Shown in pieces: positions 29,188 to 40,019 of a stretch of DNA of 64,000 nucleotides. The notes under the pieces are model-generated. The model was not told where the DNA came from. It was given only the letters and a program-made list of their open reading frames with translations, and searched no databases. Source of the stretch: Betaproteobacteria bacterium (GTDB taxonomy: Bacteria; Pseudomonadota; Gammaproteobacteria; Burkholderiales; Casimicrobiaceae); contig JAAFJO010000005.1 in NCBI GenBank assembly GCA_013298145.1, forward strand, positions 310,001 to 374,000, read 5' to 3'. The position numbers were made by a program, and so were the translations under genes. How positions within the stretch are numbered: position 1 is the stretch's first letter; the number at the start of each line of letters is the position of its first letter.

Positions 29188-30302
29188 GCGCTGGCCTTTT
29201 CGTTGCGTCGGCTAAAGAGCGCCGGGAACACGCCAACCGCGCCGCGATAGCGACGGTAGTAAAACGCGACTACCGACGCGGCGAGTGCGCCATGAAACAC
29301 GAAGAGGGCCGCTACGAGCCCGATGCTTTGCGTTCCGATTTTCGCTTGCACAATGTTGAGCAAATTGAGCGTGATCATCAACAAAAGGATCGCGAGGATC
29401 AAATTCATGGAGCGACCCATTCTTGGATTTACATAAGCGAGCGGGATCGCTAGCAGCGTCAGTAGTAACCCGGCGATGGGGATTGAGAGTCGATAAAACA
29501 CCCAACCGTGCGCGGTAGGCGTGCCGCGCTCAATCAACGTCATTGTGTCGGTCGCTCGTTCTTCGAGTGGGTCATCGCGCACTTCTGCCGCATTCATTCG
29601 TACACCGTAGCGTTCAAAACGTGCGATTTCGTACTCCGTCGGCGTCGCGTTCGCACCTGCGCGACGCACGCGTTTGCCAGATTCGAGAATGACGTAGCGA
29701 TCACCACGTTCATCTTGTTTTACAAAGCCTTCTTTCGCGCGCGTGATCCATGCGCCGCTCGGATCATCAGAAAACACAAAAACATTTCTGATGCTGCCGC
29801 GTACCAGATCACTGCTCTCGATGAAAAACACCTGCTTGTCGCGGCGTCGTTCCTGGAAAAGCCCCGGCGCGAGCACGGCCAAATCATCGCGAGCGTCAAG
29901 AATCCGGCGAAATTCAACCGTCTTTCTGTCTGCCCAGGGCGAGAGCATCAGCGAAAGCGTCGCCGCAATCAAAAGAAGTGGCACGGCAAACGAGAGTACC
30001 GGCCGAATCCACGCTAGCAAACTCTGCCCGGCGCTCATCCAGATCGGCGTTTCGCTGTCACGCCAGCCGCGCGACAGCGTGAGTAGCGTTGAAATGAACA
30101 CCGCAATCACGATCAGCGGAGCGAGCTGTGAAAGCAGTCGGAACCCCACCAACGGCAGCAGACCATCGGTGGGCAGCGCCCCCGACGAGGCCTGACCAAT
30201 CAGCCTGACGATGAACTGAGTCATCAGGATTGCGACCAACACTACGAAAACGTAGGTGGCGTTGATTGTCAATTCGCGAATTAGCGCTCGGCGGAAGATC
30301 AT
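29184..30302 (-). CDS. lptF: LPS export ABC transporter permease LptF
   Basis: From ATG 30302 the protein has 372 residues and begins [19 protein letters not shown], typical of LptF. A frame to 30332 would add ten residues. It has six predicted membrane helices and a periplasmic domain, and partners with LptG. It is divergent from pepA with 88 bp between starts, the conserved lptFG/pepA arrangement. Confidence 0.93.
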   Translation of the reverse strand: MIFRRALIRELTINATYVFVVLVAILMTQFIVRLIGQASSGALPTDGLLPLVGFRLLSQLAPLIVIAVFISTLLTLSRGWRDSETPIWMSAGQSLLAWIRPVLSFAVPLLLIAATLSLMLSPWADRKTVEFRRILDARDDLAVLAPGLFQERRRDKQVFFIESSDLVRGSIRNVFVFSDDPSGAWITRAKEGFVKQDERGDRYVILESGKRVRRAGANATPTEYEIARFERYGVRMNAAEVRDDPLEERATDTMTLIERGTPTAHGWVFYRLSIPIAGLLLTLLAIPLAYVNPRMGRSMNLILAILLLMITLNLLNIVQAKIGTQSIGLVAALFVFHGALAASVVAFYYRRYRGAVGVFPALFSRRNEKASA

Positions 30303-30390
30303 GCCTGTTGGCAACGAAACGGAGTTCCGCATCGCAACCGTGTTTCAAGAGATAATTTCGAAGTTTACCTACCCGAAGAAACTCTCAGCC

Positions 30391-31869
30391 ATGATCGATT
30401 TTTCGCTTCGCACCGAGCATCCGCATAACACCAAGACGGATGCTGTCGCGGTCGCAGTCCATGAGGGCCAAAAACTCTCTTGGGCGGCCGAAGAGCTTGA
30501 CCGCGCTAGCAAGGGCGCAATCTCCGCTGCGCTTAAAACTGCTTCGTTTTCCGGGCGTGTTGGCGCCGTCTTGCCGCTACTCAATGTTGCAGGCGTGACT
30601 GCGCCGCGTGTTTATGCATATGGCGTGGGTGCGGGCGCAAGCCTTTCCGCGAAAGATGCGCGCGTGAGCGGCAAAGCAATCGCAAGTTGCGCCAACGAGC
30701 ATTCAATCGCGGAAGTTGCCCTTTTCACGCTCTCTGACGGTGCGGTCGAGGCGATGACGCAAATGGTTTTGGGCGCATGTGATGCGGTCTACCGTTTTGA
30801 TGAAACTAAGGGTGCTGCCAGCAAGGCGAAGGCGGAAAAGCCATCGTTGAAACGCGTCCGCTTCGGCTTGCCTGAAGGTACGAAAGACGCGGCGAAAGCG
30901 CTGAAAGTGGCGACTGCCTCCGCCTCCGGCATTGCCCTGACGAAATACCTCGGCAACCTGCCTGGAAATCACTGTACACCTGCGCGCTTGGGCGAAGAAG
31001 CTAAAAAGCTCGGTAAATCTCACGGACTCAAAGTGACCGTGATGGATCGCAAGCAGATCGAAAAGCATGGCATGGGCTCATTCTTGTCGGTGACCAACGG
31101 TAGCGACGAGCCGCCGCGCTTCATCGTGATGGAGTACGCGGGCGGCAAGAAGGGCGAAGCGCCAACAGTGTTCGTGGGTAAAGGCATCACGTTTGACACG
31201 GGCGGAATCTCGCTCAAGCCGGCCGGTGAAATGGATCACATGAAGTGGGACATGTCGGGCGCGGGTACGGTGTTCGGTGTCATGCGCGCGGTCGGCGAAA
31301 TCAAGCCGAAACAAAACATCGTTGGCATCGTCGCTGCGTGCGAAAACATGCCGTCTGGCCGCGCAACGAAGCCGGGCGATGTGTTCACCAGCATGAGCGG
31401 GCAGACGATCGAAGTGCTCAACACCGATGCCGAAGGGCGACTCATTCTCTGCGACGCGCTCACCTACGCCGAGCGTTTCAAGCCGAAAGCGGTAATCGAT
31501 ATTGCTACCTTGACGGGCGCGTGCGTGGTTGCACTCGGAAGCGTCAACGCCGGGCTTTTCTCGACCCATGACAAGCTGGCGGACGACATTTTGGCGTCGG
31601 GCAAGAAAATGAATGATCGCTTCTGGCGGATGCCGCTTGAAGACGATTATCAGGAAGCGCTCAACTCAAACTTCGCTGACATGGCCAACGTTGCGGGTCG
31701 CGAAGGCGGCGCCATCACGGCTGCATGCTTCTTGTGGCGCTTCGCGAAGAAGTACCCATGGGCGCATCTTGATATCGCAGGCGTTGCCTACAAGGGCTCA
31801 GGGAAAGAAAAGGGCTCAACGGGGCGGCCGGTCGCGGCACTTGTCGATTACGTGATGGCAAACGAGTAA
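30391..31869 (+). CDS. pepA: Leucyl aminopeptidase (M17)
   Basis: From ATG 30391 the enzyme has 492 residues. Catalytic and metal-binding segments of M17 are present: [20 protein letters not shown] (Lys and Asp ligands), MKWDMSGAG and the signature NTDAEGRL with its Asp, Glu and Arg. It releases N-terminal residues from peptides and, in some bacteria, binds DNA at recombination sites and at carAB. It is followed by holC as in related genomes. Confidence 0.95.
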   Translation: MIDFSLRTEHPHNTKTDAVAVAVHEGQKLSWAAEELDRASKGAISAALKTASFSGRVGAVLPLLNVAGVTAPRVYAYGVGAGASLSAKDARVSGKAIASCANEHSIAEVALFTLSDGAVEAMTQMVLGACDAVYRFDETKGAASKAKAEKPSLKRVRFGLPEGTKDAAKALKVATASASGIALTKYLGNLPGNHCTPARLGEEAKKLGKSHGLKVTVMDRKQIEKHGMGSFLSVTNGSDEPPRFIVMEYAGGKKGEAPTVFVGKGITFDTGGISLKPAGEMDHMKWDMSGAGTVFGVMRAVGEIKPKQNIVGIVAACENMPSGRATKPGDVFTSMSGQTIEVLNTDAEGRLILCDALTYAERFKPKAVIDIATLTGACVVALGSVNAGLFSTHDKLADDILASGKKMNDRFWRMPLEDDYQEALNSNFADMANVAGREGGAITAACFLWRFAKKYPWAHLDIAGVAYKGSGKEKGSTGRPVAALVDYVMANE

Positions 31870-31991
31870 GACGCCTATGCGCGGCTGCTGCAAGCGATGT
31901 GAAGCCACCTTTAAGCGCATCGAGGCCGAGCGTTTTCATCAATGGCAGCGCGCGAGGCTGCCACGCCCCGCGTCTAACCCTCCAGTGCCCT

Positions 31992-32417
31992 ATGACCACT
32001 ATCGAGTTCTACACCGGGATCGCTGACCCAATCGCCGCGACGCATCGGCTGGCGCTGAAAGTCTACGCGTCGGGTCGTCGCTTGCGAATCGCAACGCCGG
32101 ATGAAGCGACGACGCTCGCGCTTGATCGCGCACTGTGGGAATCGCCTGAAGATGCATTCGTACCGCATTGCGCATTGGGCTCTCCGCTTCGAGATGCAAC
32201 GCCCATCGTGGTCGATCATGCCAACGATCACGACGGTGAGGCAGATGTGTTGATTAGCTTATGTGGGCAGCCGCCAAAATACTTCGCACGCTTTGAGCGA
32301 ATGATCGAGGTGGTCGGCGCCGATTCAGCACTCGCCAGTGCTGGACGCGAGCGTTGGGCTTTTTACAAGTCGCGCGGATATCCCCTCAACCACACCGACA
32401 TGAGTAAGCGTGGCTGA
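31992..32417 (+). CDS. holC: DNA polymerase III subunit chi
   Basis: From ATG 31992 the protein has 141 residues (MTTIEFYTGIADPI...). Chi features are RLRIATPDEATTLALDRALWESPEDAFVPH and a middle LISLCGQPPKYFARFERMIEVV. Chi links the clamp-loader psi subunit to single-strand binding protein during replication. The position between pepA and valS is diagnostic. Confidence 0.9.
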   Translation: MTTIEFYTGIADPIAATHRLALKVYASGRRLRIATPDEATTLALDRALWESPEDAFVPHCALGSPLRDATPIVVDHANDHDGEADVLISLCGQPPKYFARFERMIEVVGADSALASAGRERWAFYKSRGYPLNHTDMSKRG

Positions 32418-32490
32418 CCTCCCATGACTGCAACTGCCTCATCGGGCGGATACGTTTGTGTATTCATGAGTGCCTGCGCATAATCGAAGT

Positions 32491-33144
32491 ATGACAACGT
32501 CTTCTGCGAAGGATTTACTTGCGCAAGCCGATCAATTGATGCGCGGCGGGAAAGACCGTGGCGAATTGCCGGTGCTCACTGAGCTAATTGACGAGCGCAG
32601 ACGCAGGATGGCGATTGAAGATATCCCCAGCCTCACGGATCGTATTGACTTCGATCCGATAGATACCCGTCCGTCAGCAGCCAATCCAAACCCTGGAATG
32701 CGCGGCAGTGAACGCGTAGCCGCCCCAAAAGCGGCACCCTCGGCGCGCATTGATCCCGTGTTGGGGGATGAGTCCGACGAAGACGCTGATGAAGAATACC
32801 CGACTGGCTCACGGCTGTTCCCGCCGCGTAACGCCGACGGCGAGCGAGCGGCGACGTACACACGCGAGCAGTTCGATAAAGCGGTTGCTACCAAGCTAGA
32901 AGAGCTCGGCCACGCGGTGTATTCGCAGGTGATGCAGCAGTTGGAGCTGCACGCAGCGGGCGAACTCAAGCGTCGTCTGCGCGAAGCGCTAGAACCTGCA
33001 CTCATGCAAGTTTCTCTCGACATCGCTGCGCAAGTCGCGGATGAAACCTCGAACCAAATTCAGTCGGTTGTCACCATCGCGGTCGAGGCGGAAGTTGCGC
33101 GGTTGCGAGAGCAAATTCAAGCGAAGCGCCGAGACGGTCGGTAG
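32491..33144 (+). CDS. Conserved hypothetical protein between holC and valS
   Basis: From ATG 32491 the product has 217 residues. An N-terminal segment (KDLLAQADQLMRGG, LPVLTELI) is followed by a Pro/Asp/Glu-rich disordered middle (DESDEDADEEYP). The C terminus is a long amphipathic alpha-helical or coiled-coil region (about 115-217, QFDKAVATKLEELGHAVYSQ onward). A similar small acidic protein is often found near holC in Burkholderia-type genomes (DUF2486-like), but I am not certain it is the same family. Function unknown. No signal peptide or membrane segment is visible. Confidence 0.7.
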   Translation: MTTSSAKDLLAQADQLMRGGKDRGELPVLTELIDERRRRMAIEDIPSLTDRIDFDPIDTRPSAANPNPGMRGSERVAAPKAAPSARIDPVLGDESDEDADEEYPTGSRLFPPRNADGERAATYTREQFDKAVATKLEELGHAVYSQVMQQLELHAAGELKRRLREALEPALMQVSLDIAAQVADETSNQIQSVVTIAVEAEVARLREQIQAKRRDGR

Positions 33145-33327
33145 ACAACAATCGCAGCTCTCTTCGCCACATAAAGCCAGGGCTAGCTGGCGGTCATCAT
33201 AAAAAGCGTAGCTCACTAATTATTTGGTGTAGCCACTAAAACACAGGGCTTATCGCCTACTTGCTGAAACCGCGACGGATACAATCAAGGGCGTTCAAAC
33301 TCCCCGCGTAAGCGTCCGCTCTTAGCC

Positions 33328-36219
33328 ATGTCAGCCCCAGCGTCAGCACTATCGAATCTCGCAAAGTCTTTCGAACCGAAAGCGATTGAATCGAAGTGGT
33401 ATCCGGTCTGGGAGTCGGGTGGACATTTCGTTCCAAGCGGCGATAGCGCGAAGGCCGCGTACACGATTCAACTGCCGCCGCCGAATGTCACCGGCGTGCT
33501 TCACATGGGGCATGCGTTTCAGCAAACGTTGATGGACACCCTCATTCGTTATCACCGAATGAAAGGCGAGAACACCAATTGGGTAGTCGGCACCGATCAC
33601 GCAGGCATTGCCACGCAAATTGTTGTTGAGCAGAAGCTGCGCGCAGAAAACAAAACGCGACACGATTTGGGCCGCGAAGAATTTGTGAAACGTGTGTGGA
33701 ATTGGAAAGAGCAATCGGGCTCTACGATTACGCGGCAGATGCGTCGCTTGGGCGCTTCAGCGAACTGGGGCTTCGCGGACGCGAGCGGCGCGAACCAAGG
33801 CTATTTCACGATGGATTCGCACATGTCGAAAGGCGTGGTCGAAACGTTTGTGAAACTCTACGAAGAAGGCCTGATATATCGCGGCAAGCGGCTCGTGCAT
33901 TGGGACCCAGTGTTGCAGTCGGCGGTGTCCGATCTCGAGATTGAGTCGGTCGAGCGCGATGGCCATATGTGGCACATCCTCTATCCGTTTTCTGACGGTC
34001 CGCAAAAAGATCACGAAGGCAACTTGATCGCGGGCATGCACATCGCAACGACGCGCCCTGAGACGATGCTCGCCGACGGCGCGCTAGCGGTGCACCCCGA
34101 GGACGAGCGCTACAAACATCTCGTCGGCAAACTCGTCGACTTGCCACTTTGCAATCGAAAAATTCCGATCATCGCGGACGATTTCGTGGATCGCGAATTC
34201 GGCTCTGGTTGCGTGAAGATCACCGGCGCGCATGACTTCAATGACTACGCCTGCGCGATGCGGCACAACTTGCCGCTCATCACCATCTTCACGCTCGATG
34301 CGAAAGTGAATGACAACGGCCCGAAGCCGTACCAAGGCTTGGATCGATTCGCGGCGCGTGATGCGGTGCTCAAAGACCTCGAAGCCCAGAAGTTTTTGCA
34401 GAAGGCCGTGAAGCACAAGAGCATGGTGCCCGTGTGCGAGCGTACCGGGCAAATTACCGAGCCAATGCTCACCGATCAGTGGTTCGTCGCCATGAGCAAG
34501 CCGACGGCAAAGCACGCGGGTGGACTTGCGGGGCGCGCGCTCGATGCAGTGAAAAACGGCGATGTGAAATTTCACGCGGATCACTGGAGCGCGACCTACT
34601 ACCACTGGCTCGAAAATATTCAAGACTGGTGCATCTCGCGTCAGCTCTGGTGGGGGCACCAAATTCCTGCGTGGTACGACGATAAGGGGAACGTCTACGT
34701 CGGCCGCAGCGAAGAAGAGGTGCGGAAGAACAACCCGTCACTACTCACTGCTCACAGCTCACTGCGCCGCGACCCAGACGTGCTCGACACCTGGTTCTCC
34801 TCCGCGCTCGTGTGCCACACGACGCTCGGCTGGCCGGAGAAAGAACGCTTCGCGAAAGACAAGGTTTACCTGCCGAGCAATGTGCTCGTGACGGGTAACG
34901 ACATCATCTTCTTCTGGGTCGCACGCATGATCGTGATGACCTTGCATTTCACCGATCAAGTGCCGTTCAAAGACGTGATCATCAATCCGATGGTGCGCGA
35001 TGCCGAAGGCAACAAAATGAGCAAATCGAAGGGCAACGTGCTCGATCCGATTGATCTGCTCGATGGCATTGAACTTGAACCGCTGGTTGCGAAATCGACG
35101 ACGGGTTTGATGCTCGCGTCGCACAAAGAGAAGGCGGAGAAATACATTCGGAAAAACTTCCCGGATGGCATTCCGGCGTACGGTGCGGATGCCGTGCGGT
35201 TCACCTTCGCATCGCTTTTCACCTTCTCGCTCACGCTTAACTTCGATCTCTCGCGCTGCGAGGGCTATCGCAATTTCTGCAATAAGTTGTGGAATGCGAC
35301 GCGCTTCGTGTTGATGAACACGGAAGGTAAACAAACCGAACCCTACGCCAAAGCACCGCTTGAGAGCTTGACGTTTGTTGATCGCTGGTTGCTCGGTCGT
35401 TTGCAGCAAGCCAAGACTGACATCACGGACGGTTTCGACACATTCCGCTTCGACTTCGCCTCAAAGGCGCTGTACGAATTCGTGTGGGACGAATATTGCG
35501 ATTGGTATCTTGAGTGCGCGAAGGTACAGCTCGCTGAAGCAGAAAAACGTGGCGATGCGGCCTCGCTCGCAGCGACGCGCGGCGTGCTCGTACGAGAGCT
35601 TGAAAACGCATTGCGCCTCGCGCATCCGATCATTCCGTTCGTCACCGAAGAGCTGTGGCAAGCCGTTGCACCGCTCGTCGGCAAAGCCGGACCGGGCTCT
35701 ACGATTTGCAATCAAAAGTGGCCGACTGTTGTTCCCGAAGTGATCGATACCGCGTCAAACGCAAAGATGGCGTTGCTCAAATCAATCGTGACATCGGTGC
35801 GCACGTTGCGCTCTGAGATGAAGATTTCACCTGCTGAACGTGTGCCGCTTTTCGCGCAATTTACAAACGCCGCTGATGAGGTGACGCTTAAAGAATTCGC
35901 ACCGTACATTGCCACGCTCGCAAAGCTCTCCGAGGTAAAGATCGTTGCTGCGTTACCGGAGGCTGACGCGCCCGTGCAAGTGGTCGGCGATTTCCGCTTG
36001 ATGCTGGAAATTAAGGTCGATCCCGCACAAGAGCGCGCGAGACTCGATAAAGAAATCGCACGCCTGGAAGCGGAGATCGCCAAGGCCAACGCCAAGCTTA
36101 ACAATCCTGCGTTTGCTGACAAAGCGCCAGCGGCAGTGGTGGCACAAGAGCGCGATCGCGTTGCCGGCTTTGCCGCTGTACTTGAGAAGAATCGCGCGCG
36201 TCGCACGGGGCTTGGCTGA
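33328..36219 (+). CDS. valS: Valyl-tRNA synthetase
   Basis: This is a full-length 963-residue class I synthetase. The HIGH motif is present as HMGH ([13 protein letters not shown]), KMSKS as [13 protein letters not shown], and the editing domain contains [19 protein letters not shown]. The C-terminal coiled-coil tRNA-binding arm is visible ([21 protein letters not shown]). It charges tRNA-Val. One odd stretch at 34730-34762 encodes [14 protein letters not shown] from a low-complexity CTCACT-type tract just before [11 protein letters not shown]. Confidence 0.97.
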   Translation: MSAPASALSNLAKSFEPKAIESKWYPVWESGGHFVPSGDSAKAAYTIQLPPPNVTGVLHMGHAFQQTLMDTLIRYHRMKGENTNWVVGTDHAGIATQIVVEQKLRAENKTRHDLGREEFVKRVWNWKEQSGSTITRQMRRLGASANWGFADASGANQGYFTMDSHMSKGVVETFVKLYEEGLIYRGKRLVHWDPVLQSAVSDLEIESVERDGHMWHILYPFSDGPQKDHEGNLIAGMHIATTRPETMLADGALAVHPEDERYKHLVGKLVDLPLCNRKIPIIADDFVDREFGSGCVKITGAHDFNDYACAMRHNLPLITIFTLDAKVNDNGPKPYQGLDRFAARDAVLKDLEAQKFLQKAVKHKSMVPVCERTGQITEPMLTDQWFVAMSKPTAKHAGGLAGRALDAVKNGDVKFHADHWSATYYHWLENIQDWCISRQLWWGHQIPAWYDDKGNVYVGRSEEEVRKNNPSLLTAHSSLRRDPDVLDTWFSSALVCHTTLGWPEKERFAKDKVYLPSNVLVTGNDIIFFWVARMIVMTLHFTDQVPFKDVIINPMVRDAEGNKMSKSKGNVLDPIDLLDGIELEPLVAKSTTGLMLASHKEKAEKYIRKNFPDGIPAYGADAVRFTFASLFTFSLTLNFDLSRCEGYRNFCNKLWNATRFVLMNTEGKQTEPYAKAPLESLTFVDRWLLGRLQQAKTDITDGFDTFRFDFASKALYEFVWDEYCDWYLECAKVQLAEAEKRGDAASLAATRGVLVRELENALRLAHPIIPFVTEELWQAVAPLVGKAGPGSTICNQKWPTVVPEVIDTASNAKMALLKSIVTSVRTLRSEMKISPAERVPLFAQFTNAADEVTLKEFAPYIATLAKLSEVKIVAALPEADAPVQVVGDFRLMLEIKVDPAQERARLDKEIARLEAEIAKANAKLNNPAFADKAPAAVVAQERDRVAGFAAVLEKNRARRTGLG

Positions 36220-36426
36220 TCCATTTTTTGATAGGTAGCTGCAGAACGCTGGTAGACCTAGCGCCATTTCTTCTTCTCTCCCCATTAACCGTGGGCAAGA
36301 GCGCAGAAAGACTATCTATCGAAGTTATTCCCATATTGCATGATGTCCCGATTGAAATGAGCGACCGCGAAGGGAGTTGATACGCTATCAGCAATCGCGG
36401 TTGATCAACAAGCAAAGGCTGCATTC

Positions 36427-37215
36427 ATGCATGGCATCCCTGCGCACGACGGCGGAAGAAGCTTCGATTGGGGCAACACCTCGTCTGATTACGGCAAGCA
36501 TCGTCCCGGCCCACCGGCGTCGTTTTATTCCCGCTTGCAAGCGCTCGGCGTAGGGCTTGCGGGTCAGCGGATTCTTGATTTAGGCACTGGCACCGGGTTG
36601 CTCGCGCGCGAATTCGCGAAGCAAGGGGCTATTTCGAGTGGTACAGACATCGCGCAAGGTCAAATCGAAGTTGCGAGGCGTCTCGCTCAAGACGCGAATC
36701 TCGGCTGTGATTTTCACGTCGCAAGTAGCGAGTCGCAACCTTTTCCCGACGCTAGCTTCGACTGCATTACCGCGATGCAATGTTGGCTCTATTTCGATCA
36801 GGACAAAACTGTCGCTGAGGCGAAACGACTGCTAAAGCCCGGCGGCTCACTGATGATTGCCCATTTTTCTTGGCTAGCGCGGCTAGATCCGATTGCAAAG
36901 GCTTCGGAGGAACTCGTCCTCGAGTTCAATCCTGAATGGGGCGGCAAAGATTGGCATGGCATCGTGCCGCCGGTTTGTTACGAACTCGATCGATACATGC
37001 CGCTGCAGGCGATGTTTTGGTACGACGAAGCCATCCCTTTTTCTCGCGAGAGCTGGCGCGGTCGCATGCGTGCATGCCGAGGCACGGGCGCGACGCTCCC
37101 ACCCGAGAAGCTCGAGGCATTTGATCGCGAGCACGAAGCACTTCTTCAACGGATCGCGGGCGATCATTTCACCGTGCGCCATCGGATAGACGCTCATATC
37201 TTTTTGCGCGAATAG
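36427..37215 (+). CDS. Class I SAM-dependent methyltransferase
   Basis: A 262-residue protein with motif I LDLGTGTGLLAREF (about 49-62), acidic loop SGTDIAQGQIEVARRLA, and a motif IV/V region reading FDCITAMQCWLYF then EAKRLLKPGGSLMIAHFSW. This is a typical methyltransferase type 11/UbiE-like fold. The closest general type is small-molecule methylation; the substrate is unknown. It is a single-gene unit, with 207 bp before and 100 bp after. Confidence 0.82.
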   Translation: MHGIPAHDGGRSFDWGNTSSDYGKHRPGPPASFYSRLQALGVGLAGQRILDLGTGTGLLAREFAKQGAISSGTDIAQGQIEVARRLAQDANLGCDFHVASSESQPFPDASFDCITAMQCWLYFDQDKTVAEAKRLLKPGGSLMIAHFSWLARLDPIAKASEELVLEFNPEWGGKDWHGIVPPVCYELDRYMPLQAMFWYDEAIPFSRESWRGRMRACRGTGATLPPEKLEAFDREHEALLQRIAGDHFTVRHRIDAHIFLRE

Positions 37216-37315
37216 CCGACTTTTTCCGGTGTAACCATTCGTTCTGACAGCGCGAATCGTACGTACGCGCATCACGCGCAACTGCCCCTATCCTAAGATA
37301 TTGAAGGAAACACCG

Positions 37316-37693
37316 ATGATTCGTCTTCTAAAAGTTATCGCCGCTGCTGTATTCGCACTCGTTGCGGGTGTTGCGTTCGCCACGCCGTATAGCCAAGTGG
37401 AGTTCGACAAAGCGGTTACCGCCGGTAAATCCGTGGTCGTCGATTTCTACGCCGATTGGTGCCCAACTTGTAAGGCTCAAGCTCCAATTTTGAAAGCATT
37501 GGCCGCCGATCCTGCCTACAAAAACTATGTTGTGTTAACCGCGAACTTTGACAAAGATACGGATCTTAAAAAGCAGATGAAAGTATCGAAGCAAAGCACG
37601 CTCGTCGTATTCAAGGGTGGCAAAGAGGTCGCGCGCTCGACCGGGCAGACGTCGAAGGCAGATATCGCTGCGACCCTCGGGAAAGCGATGTAG
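37316..37693 (+). CDS. Periplasmic thioredoxin-like protein
   Basis: From ATG 37316 (Shine-Dalgarno GAAGGA) the product has 125 residues. A signal peptide (1-22, ending GVAFA) precedes a thioredoxin fold with Cys49 and Cys52 in DWCPTCKAQ and the cis-Pro region replaced by QSTLVVFKGG, where a Ser-Thr rather than a Pro precedes the strand. The WCPTCK active site matches the C-terminal domain of DsbD. With the CcdA-like gene 164 bp downstream it could form a split DsbD-type electron relay. Confidence 0.85.
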   Translation: MIRLLKVIAAAVFALVAGVAFATPYSQVEFDKAVTAGKSVVVDFYADWCPTCKAQAPILKALAADPAYKNYVVLTANFDKDTDLKKQMKVSKQSTLVVFKGGKEVARSTGQTSKADIAATLGKAM

Positions 37694-37857
37694 TTGTCGC
37701 TATCGGCAATCGCTGTCGCAGTCGCAGCTGCGGGGCGCAACGATCCGTCGTCGCCCCTGGCCCAGTTTCCTCCGTTGGCGCGCATCTCTAACGCGTTCAT
37801 GTCGCTGGGCGAATGTGTCTCAGCGGTACACCTCAGAATCTTTCATACTGACTCACT

Positions 37858-38586
37858 ATGGACTTTGGTTTCGCCACCTATTCGCTTGGCTATTTGGCCG
37901 GCATTCTTTCGACACTTTCCCCCTGCGTGTTACCGCTGCTGCCGATTCTGATCTCCACGGCAATCACTGCGCATCGCTTTGGCCCGTACGCGCTCGCGCT
38001 TGGGCTCACAATCTCGTTCACTGTTGTCGGCATGCTGATTGGCACTGTCGGGGCATCGCTGGGAATCGACCAGGACATCTTCCGGTATATCGCTGCGGTC
38101 ATTCTCATGGCGTTCGGTGTGGTGCTCTTGTCAACCCAGTTGCAAGAACGATTCGCAACAGCGACATCAGGGCTTTCGACGGCGGGCGATTCATTTCTCT
38201 CAAAACTAAGCATCGATGGGCTCAAAGGCCAATTTGTCATTGGTCTCGTGCTTGGCATTATTTGGACGCCGTGCGTAGGTCCGACCTTGGGGGCTGCAAC
38301 AACGCTCGCATCGCAAGGAAAAGATCTCGCGCAGATCGCGCTTCTGATGCTCGTCTTCGGAGTGGGCGCGGGAACGCCGCTTGTCATTCTTGGCTCCGTA
38401 TCGCGCGCGACGATGATGAAGCTTCGCGGACGCATGTTGAGCGCGGGAAAAACAGGCAAACTTCTTTTAGGCGGCATCATGATCCTGCTCGGAATCATGA
38501 TTCTCACCGGGCTAGACAAGTCGTTTGAAGCATGGGTGCTGTCGGTCTCGCCGCAGTGGCTGACAGAGCTCACGACGAGGTACTAG
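37858..38586 (+). CDS. CcdA/DsbD-like transmembrane thiol transporter
   Basis: This is a 242-residue membrane protein with about six helices. Redox cysteines sit in the two hallmark helices: Cys23 (STLSPCVLPLLP) and Cys139 (WTPCVGPTLG). CcdA proteins pass electrons from cytoplasmic thioredoxin across the inner membrane to periplasmic thiol proteins. The upstream periplasmic thioredoxin is the natural acceptor. No cytochrome c maturation genes are close by, so the final target is open. Confidence 0.9.
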   Translation: MDFGFATYSLGYLAGILSTLSPCVLPLLPILISTAITAHRFGPYALALGLTISFTVVGMLIGTVGASLGIDQDIFRYIAAVILMAFGVVLLSTQLQERFATATSGLSTAGDSFLSKLSIDGLKGQFVIGLVLGIIWTPCVGPTLGAATTLASQGKDLAQIALLMLVFGVGAGTPLVILGSVSRATMMKLRGRMLSAGKTGKLLLGGIMILLGIMILTGLDKSFEAWVLSVSPQWLTELTTRY

Positions 38587-38834
38587 CCCATCCACTGGAT
38601 CTGGAGGCCAACGCGACGTCTTTGTAAACCACAGCTTTTACTCTGGTTCAAAGCGCTGCAAGTGCTGTGAACAGACCGAGCGCGGTTGCACCTAGAGAGC
38701 CAAAGGGGCGCGTGCTGCCAAGCTTCGCAGAACACCGCTTTCGCAATCGACCTCGATTACTCGTGCGCGAACCGCAAGCAAAGCCTTACGATATTGCGAG
38801 TCCGCTTCACGCGTTCATACTTACAATCAAGCGA

Positions 38835-39512
38835 ATGAACGCAACCGCTGTCGTCATTGGAGCCACTGGGTTAACCGGCCTCGAATTGGTGAACCAACTC
38901 TGCAATGACGCTCATTACACAGCGGTTATCGCCGTTGTGCGTAAACCGTACGATTTCAAACTCAAGCGAGTAACAACGCTCGCGCTCGACTTTGAGACCT
39001 GGGTCGATGCCCCGTCAGCGCTCGCTCGCCAATTGGCATCAAGGCTTACGGACGCGTCGCCAGTTCACGCGTTTTGCTGCTTAGGCACCACGATCAAGCT
39101 GGCTCGATCGGAAGCCGCATTTCGTCGCGTAGATTTCGAATATACGGTTGCTTTTGCTCGCGCGGTGCACGAGCTCGGCGCACTTCATCTGGGCGTCGTT
39201 AGTGCGCTCGGGGCGGACGCGCGCTCCCGAGTGTTCTACAGCCGGGTGAAGGGAGAGACGGAGGCGGCAATCGCGGGCGTTTCGCTACCGAGCATCCACT
39301 TCGTACGACCCTCTTTTTTGGATGGTGACCGCAAAACGAATCGCCCAGGGGAAAGGCTCGGAGTGATTGCCACGAAGTTGCTGTCCCCGATGCTCGCTCG
39401 GCGCCTTCGACGCTATCGCGCCGTGAGCGCGAGTCGCGTAGCGACCGCGCTGCGCGCTAAAGCGAGCGAAGCGCCCGTCGGCGTTTGGGTGAGCGAGTCC
39501 GAGACGTTGTAG
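38835..39512 (+). CDS. NAD(P)-binding Rossmann-fold protein
   Basis: From ATG 38835 the product has 225 residues. A Rossmann start (VVIGATGLTGLELVNQL) is followed by a short-chain atypical dehydrogenase core with FCCLGTTIKLARSEAAFRRV, a GALHLGVVSALGADARS stretch and FYSRVKGETEAAI. It resembles the HTATIP2/YbjT-like family, whose substrates are mostly unknown. A longer frame to 38667 lacks a start signal and coding character. Confidence 0.8.
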   Translation: MNATAVVIGATGLTGLELVNQLCNDAHYTAVIAVVRKPYDFKLKRVTTLALDFETWVDAPSALARQLASRLTDASPVHAFCCLGTTIKLARSEAAFRRVDFEYTVAFARAVHELGALHLGVVSALGADARSRVFYSRVKGETEAAIAGVSLPSIHFVRPSFLDGDRKTNRPGERLGVIATKLLSPMLARRLRRYRAVSASRVATALRAKASEAPVGVWVSESETL

Positions 39513-39592
39513 TGATCTCTCGCGGCCGAGACGCTTAAAGGCAGGCGTAGCACCACCGGAAAGCCTGAGCCCAGGGTGTGGGCTGGGTGAGA

Positions 39593-39895
39593 CTACGAAA
39601 AAGCGACCGTCGTTGCGACGAATTTGCCTTCGGTGTTCTTCTCAAAAATGATGACCGCTTCGCTGTCTTTCTGACCGTTGGCATTGGTATCAAACGTGCG
39701 GGCTTTGTAGACGAACTTGTGCACCTTATCGTTCGCGGTTTCCGCTACATCGGGTTTGCCGACAGCTTCAATGACCGTATCTTCGGTTTGACCGGCAACG
39801 CGTCCTTCAAAAATTCCGCGGCTGTAGCTCCCGCCACCACACGCGCTCAGAATCAACCCAGACGCAATCACCAACGCAGCTAATCGTAGTTTCAT
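39593..39895 (-). CDS. Small SmpA/BamE-like lipoprotein
   Basis: A 100-residue lipoprotein with lipobox LSAC (Cys19). The mature part (RVAGQTEDTVIEAVGKPDVAET) resembles the SmpA/OmlA/BamE fold, where a helix pair precedes a strand reading HKFVYKARTFD. It is too short and divergent to call BamE. It probably sits in the outer-membrane inner leaflet or periplasm. It lies tail-to-tail with the preceding gene. Confidence 0.75.
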   Translation of the reverse strand: MKLRLAALVIASGLILSACGGGSYSRGIFEGRVAGQTEDTVIEAVGKPDVAETANDKVHKFVYKARTFDTNANGQKDSEAVIIFEKNTEGKFVATTVAFS

Positions 39896-40019
39896 AAAGC
39901 TCCCCTATTACTGTGCTGCAAACGACACAGACCTGCCGATTGTCTCCAGCATCCCTGACCGGATGCTGACAAAATCAAGGGTTTACGCGATAAAGCACTT
40001 TGCCGGAGCTGCCAGGAGG

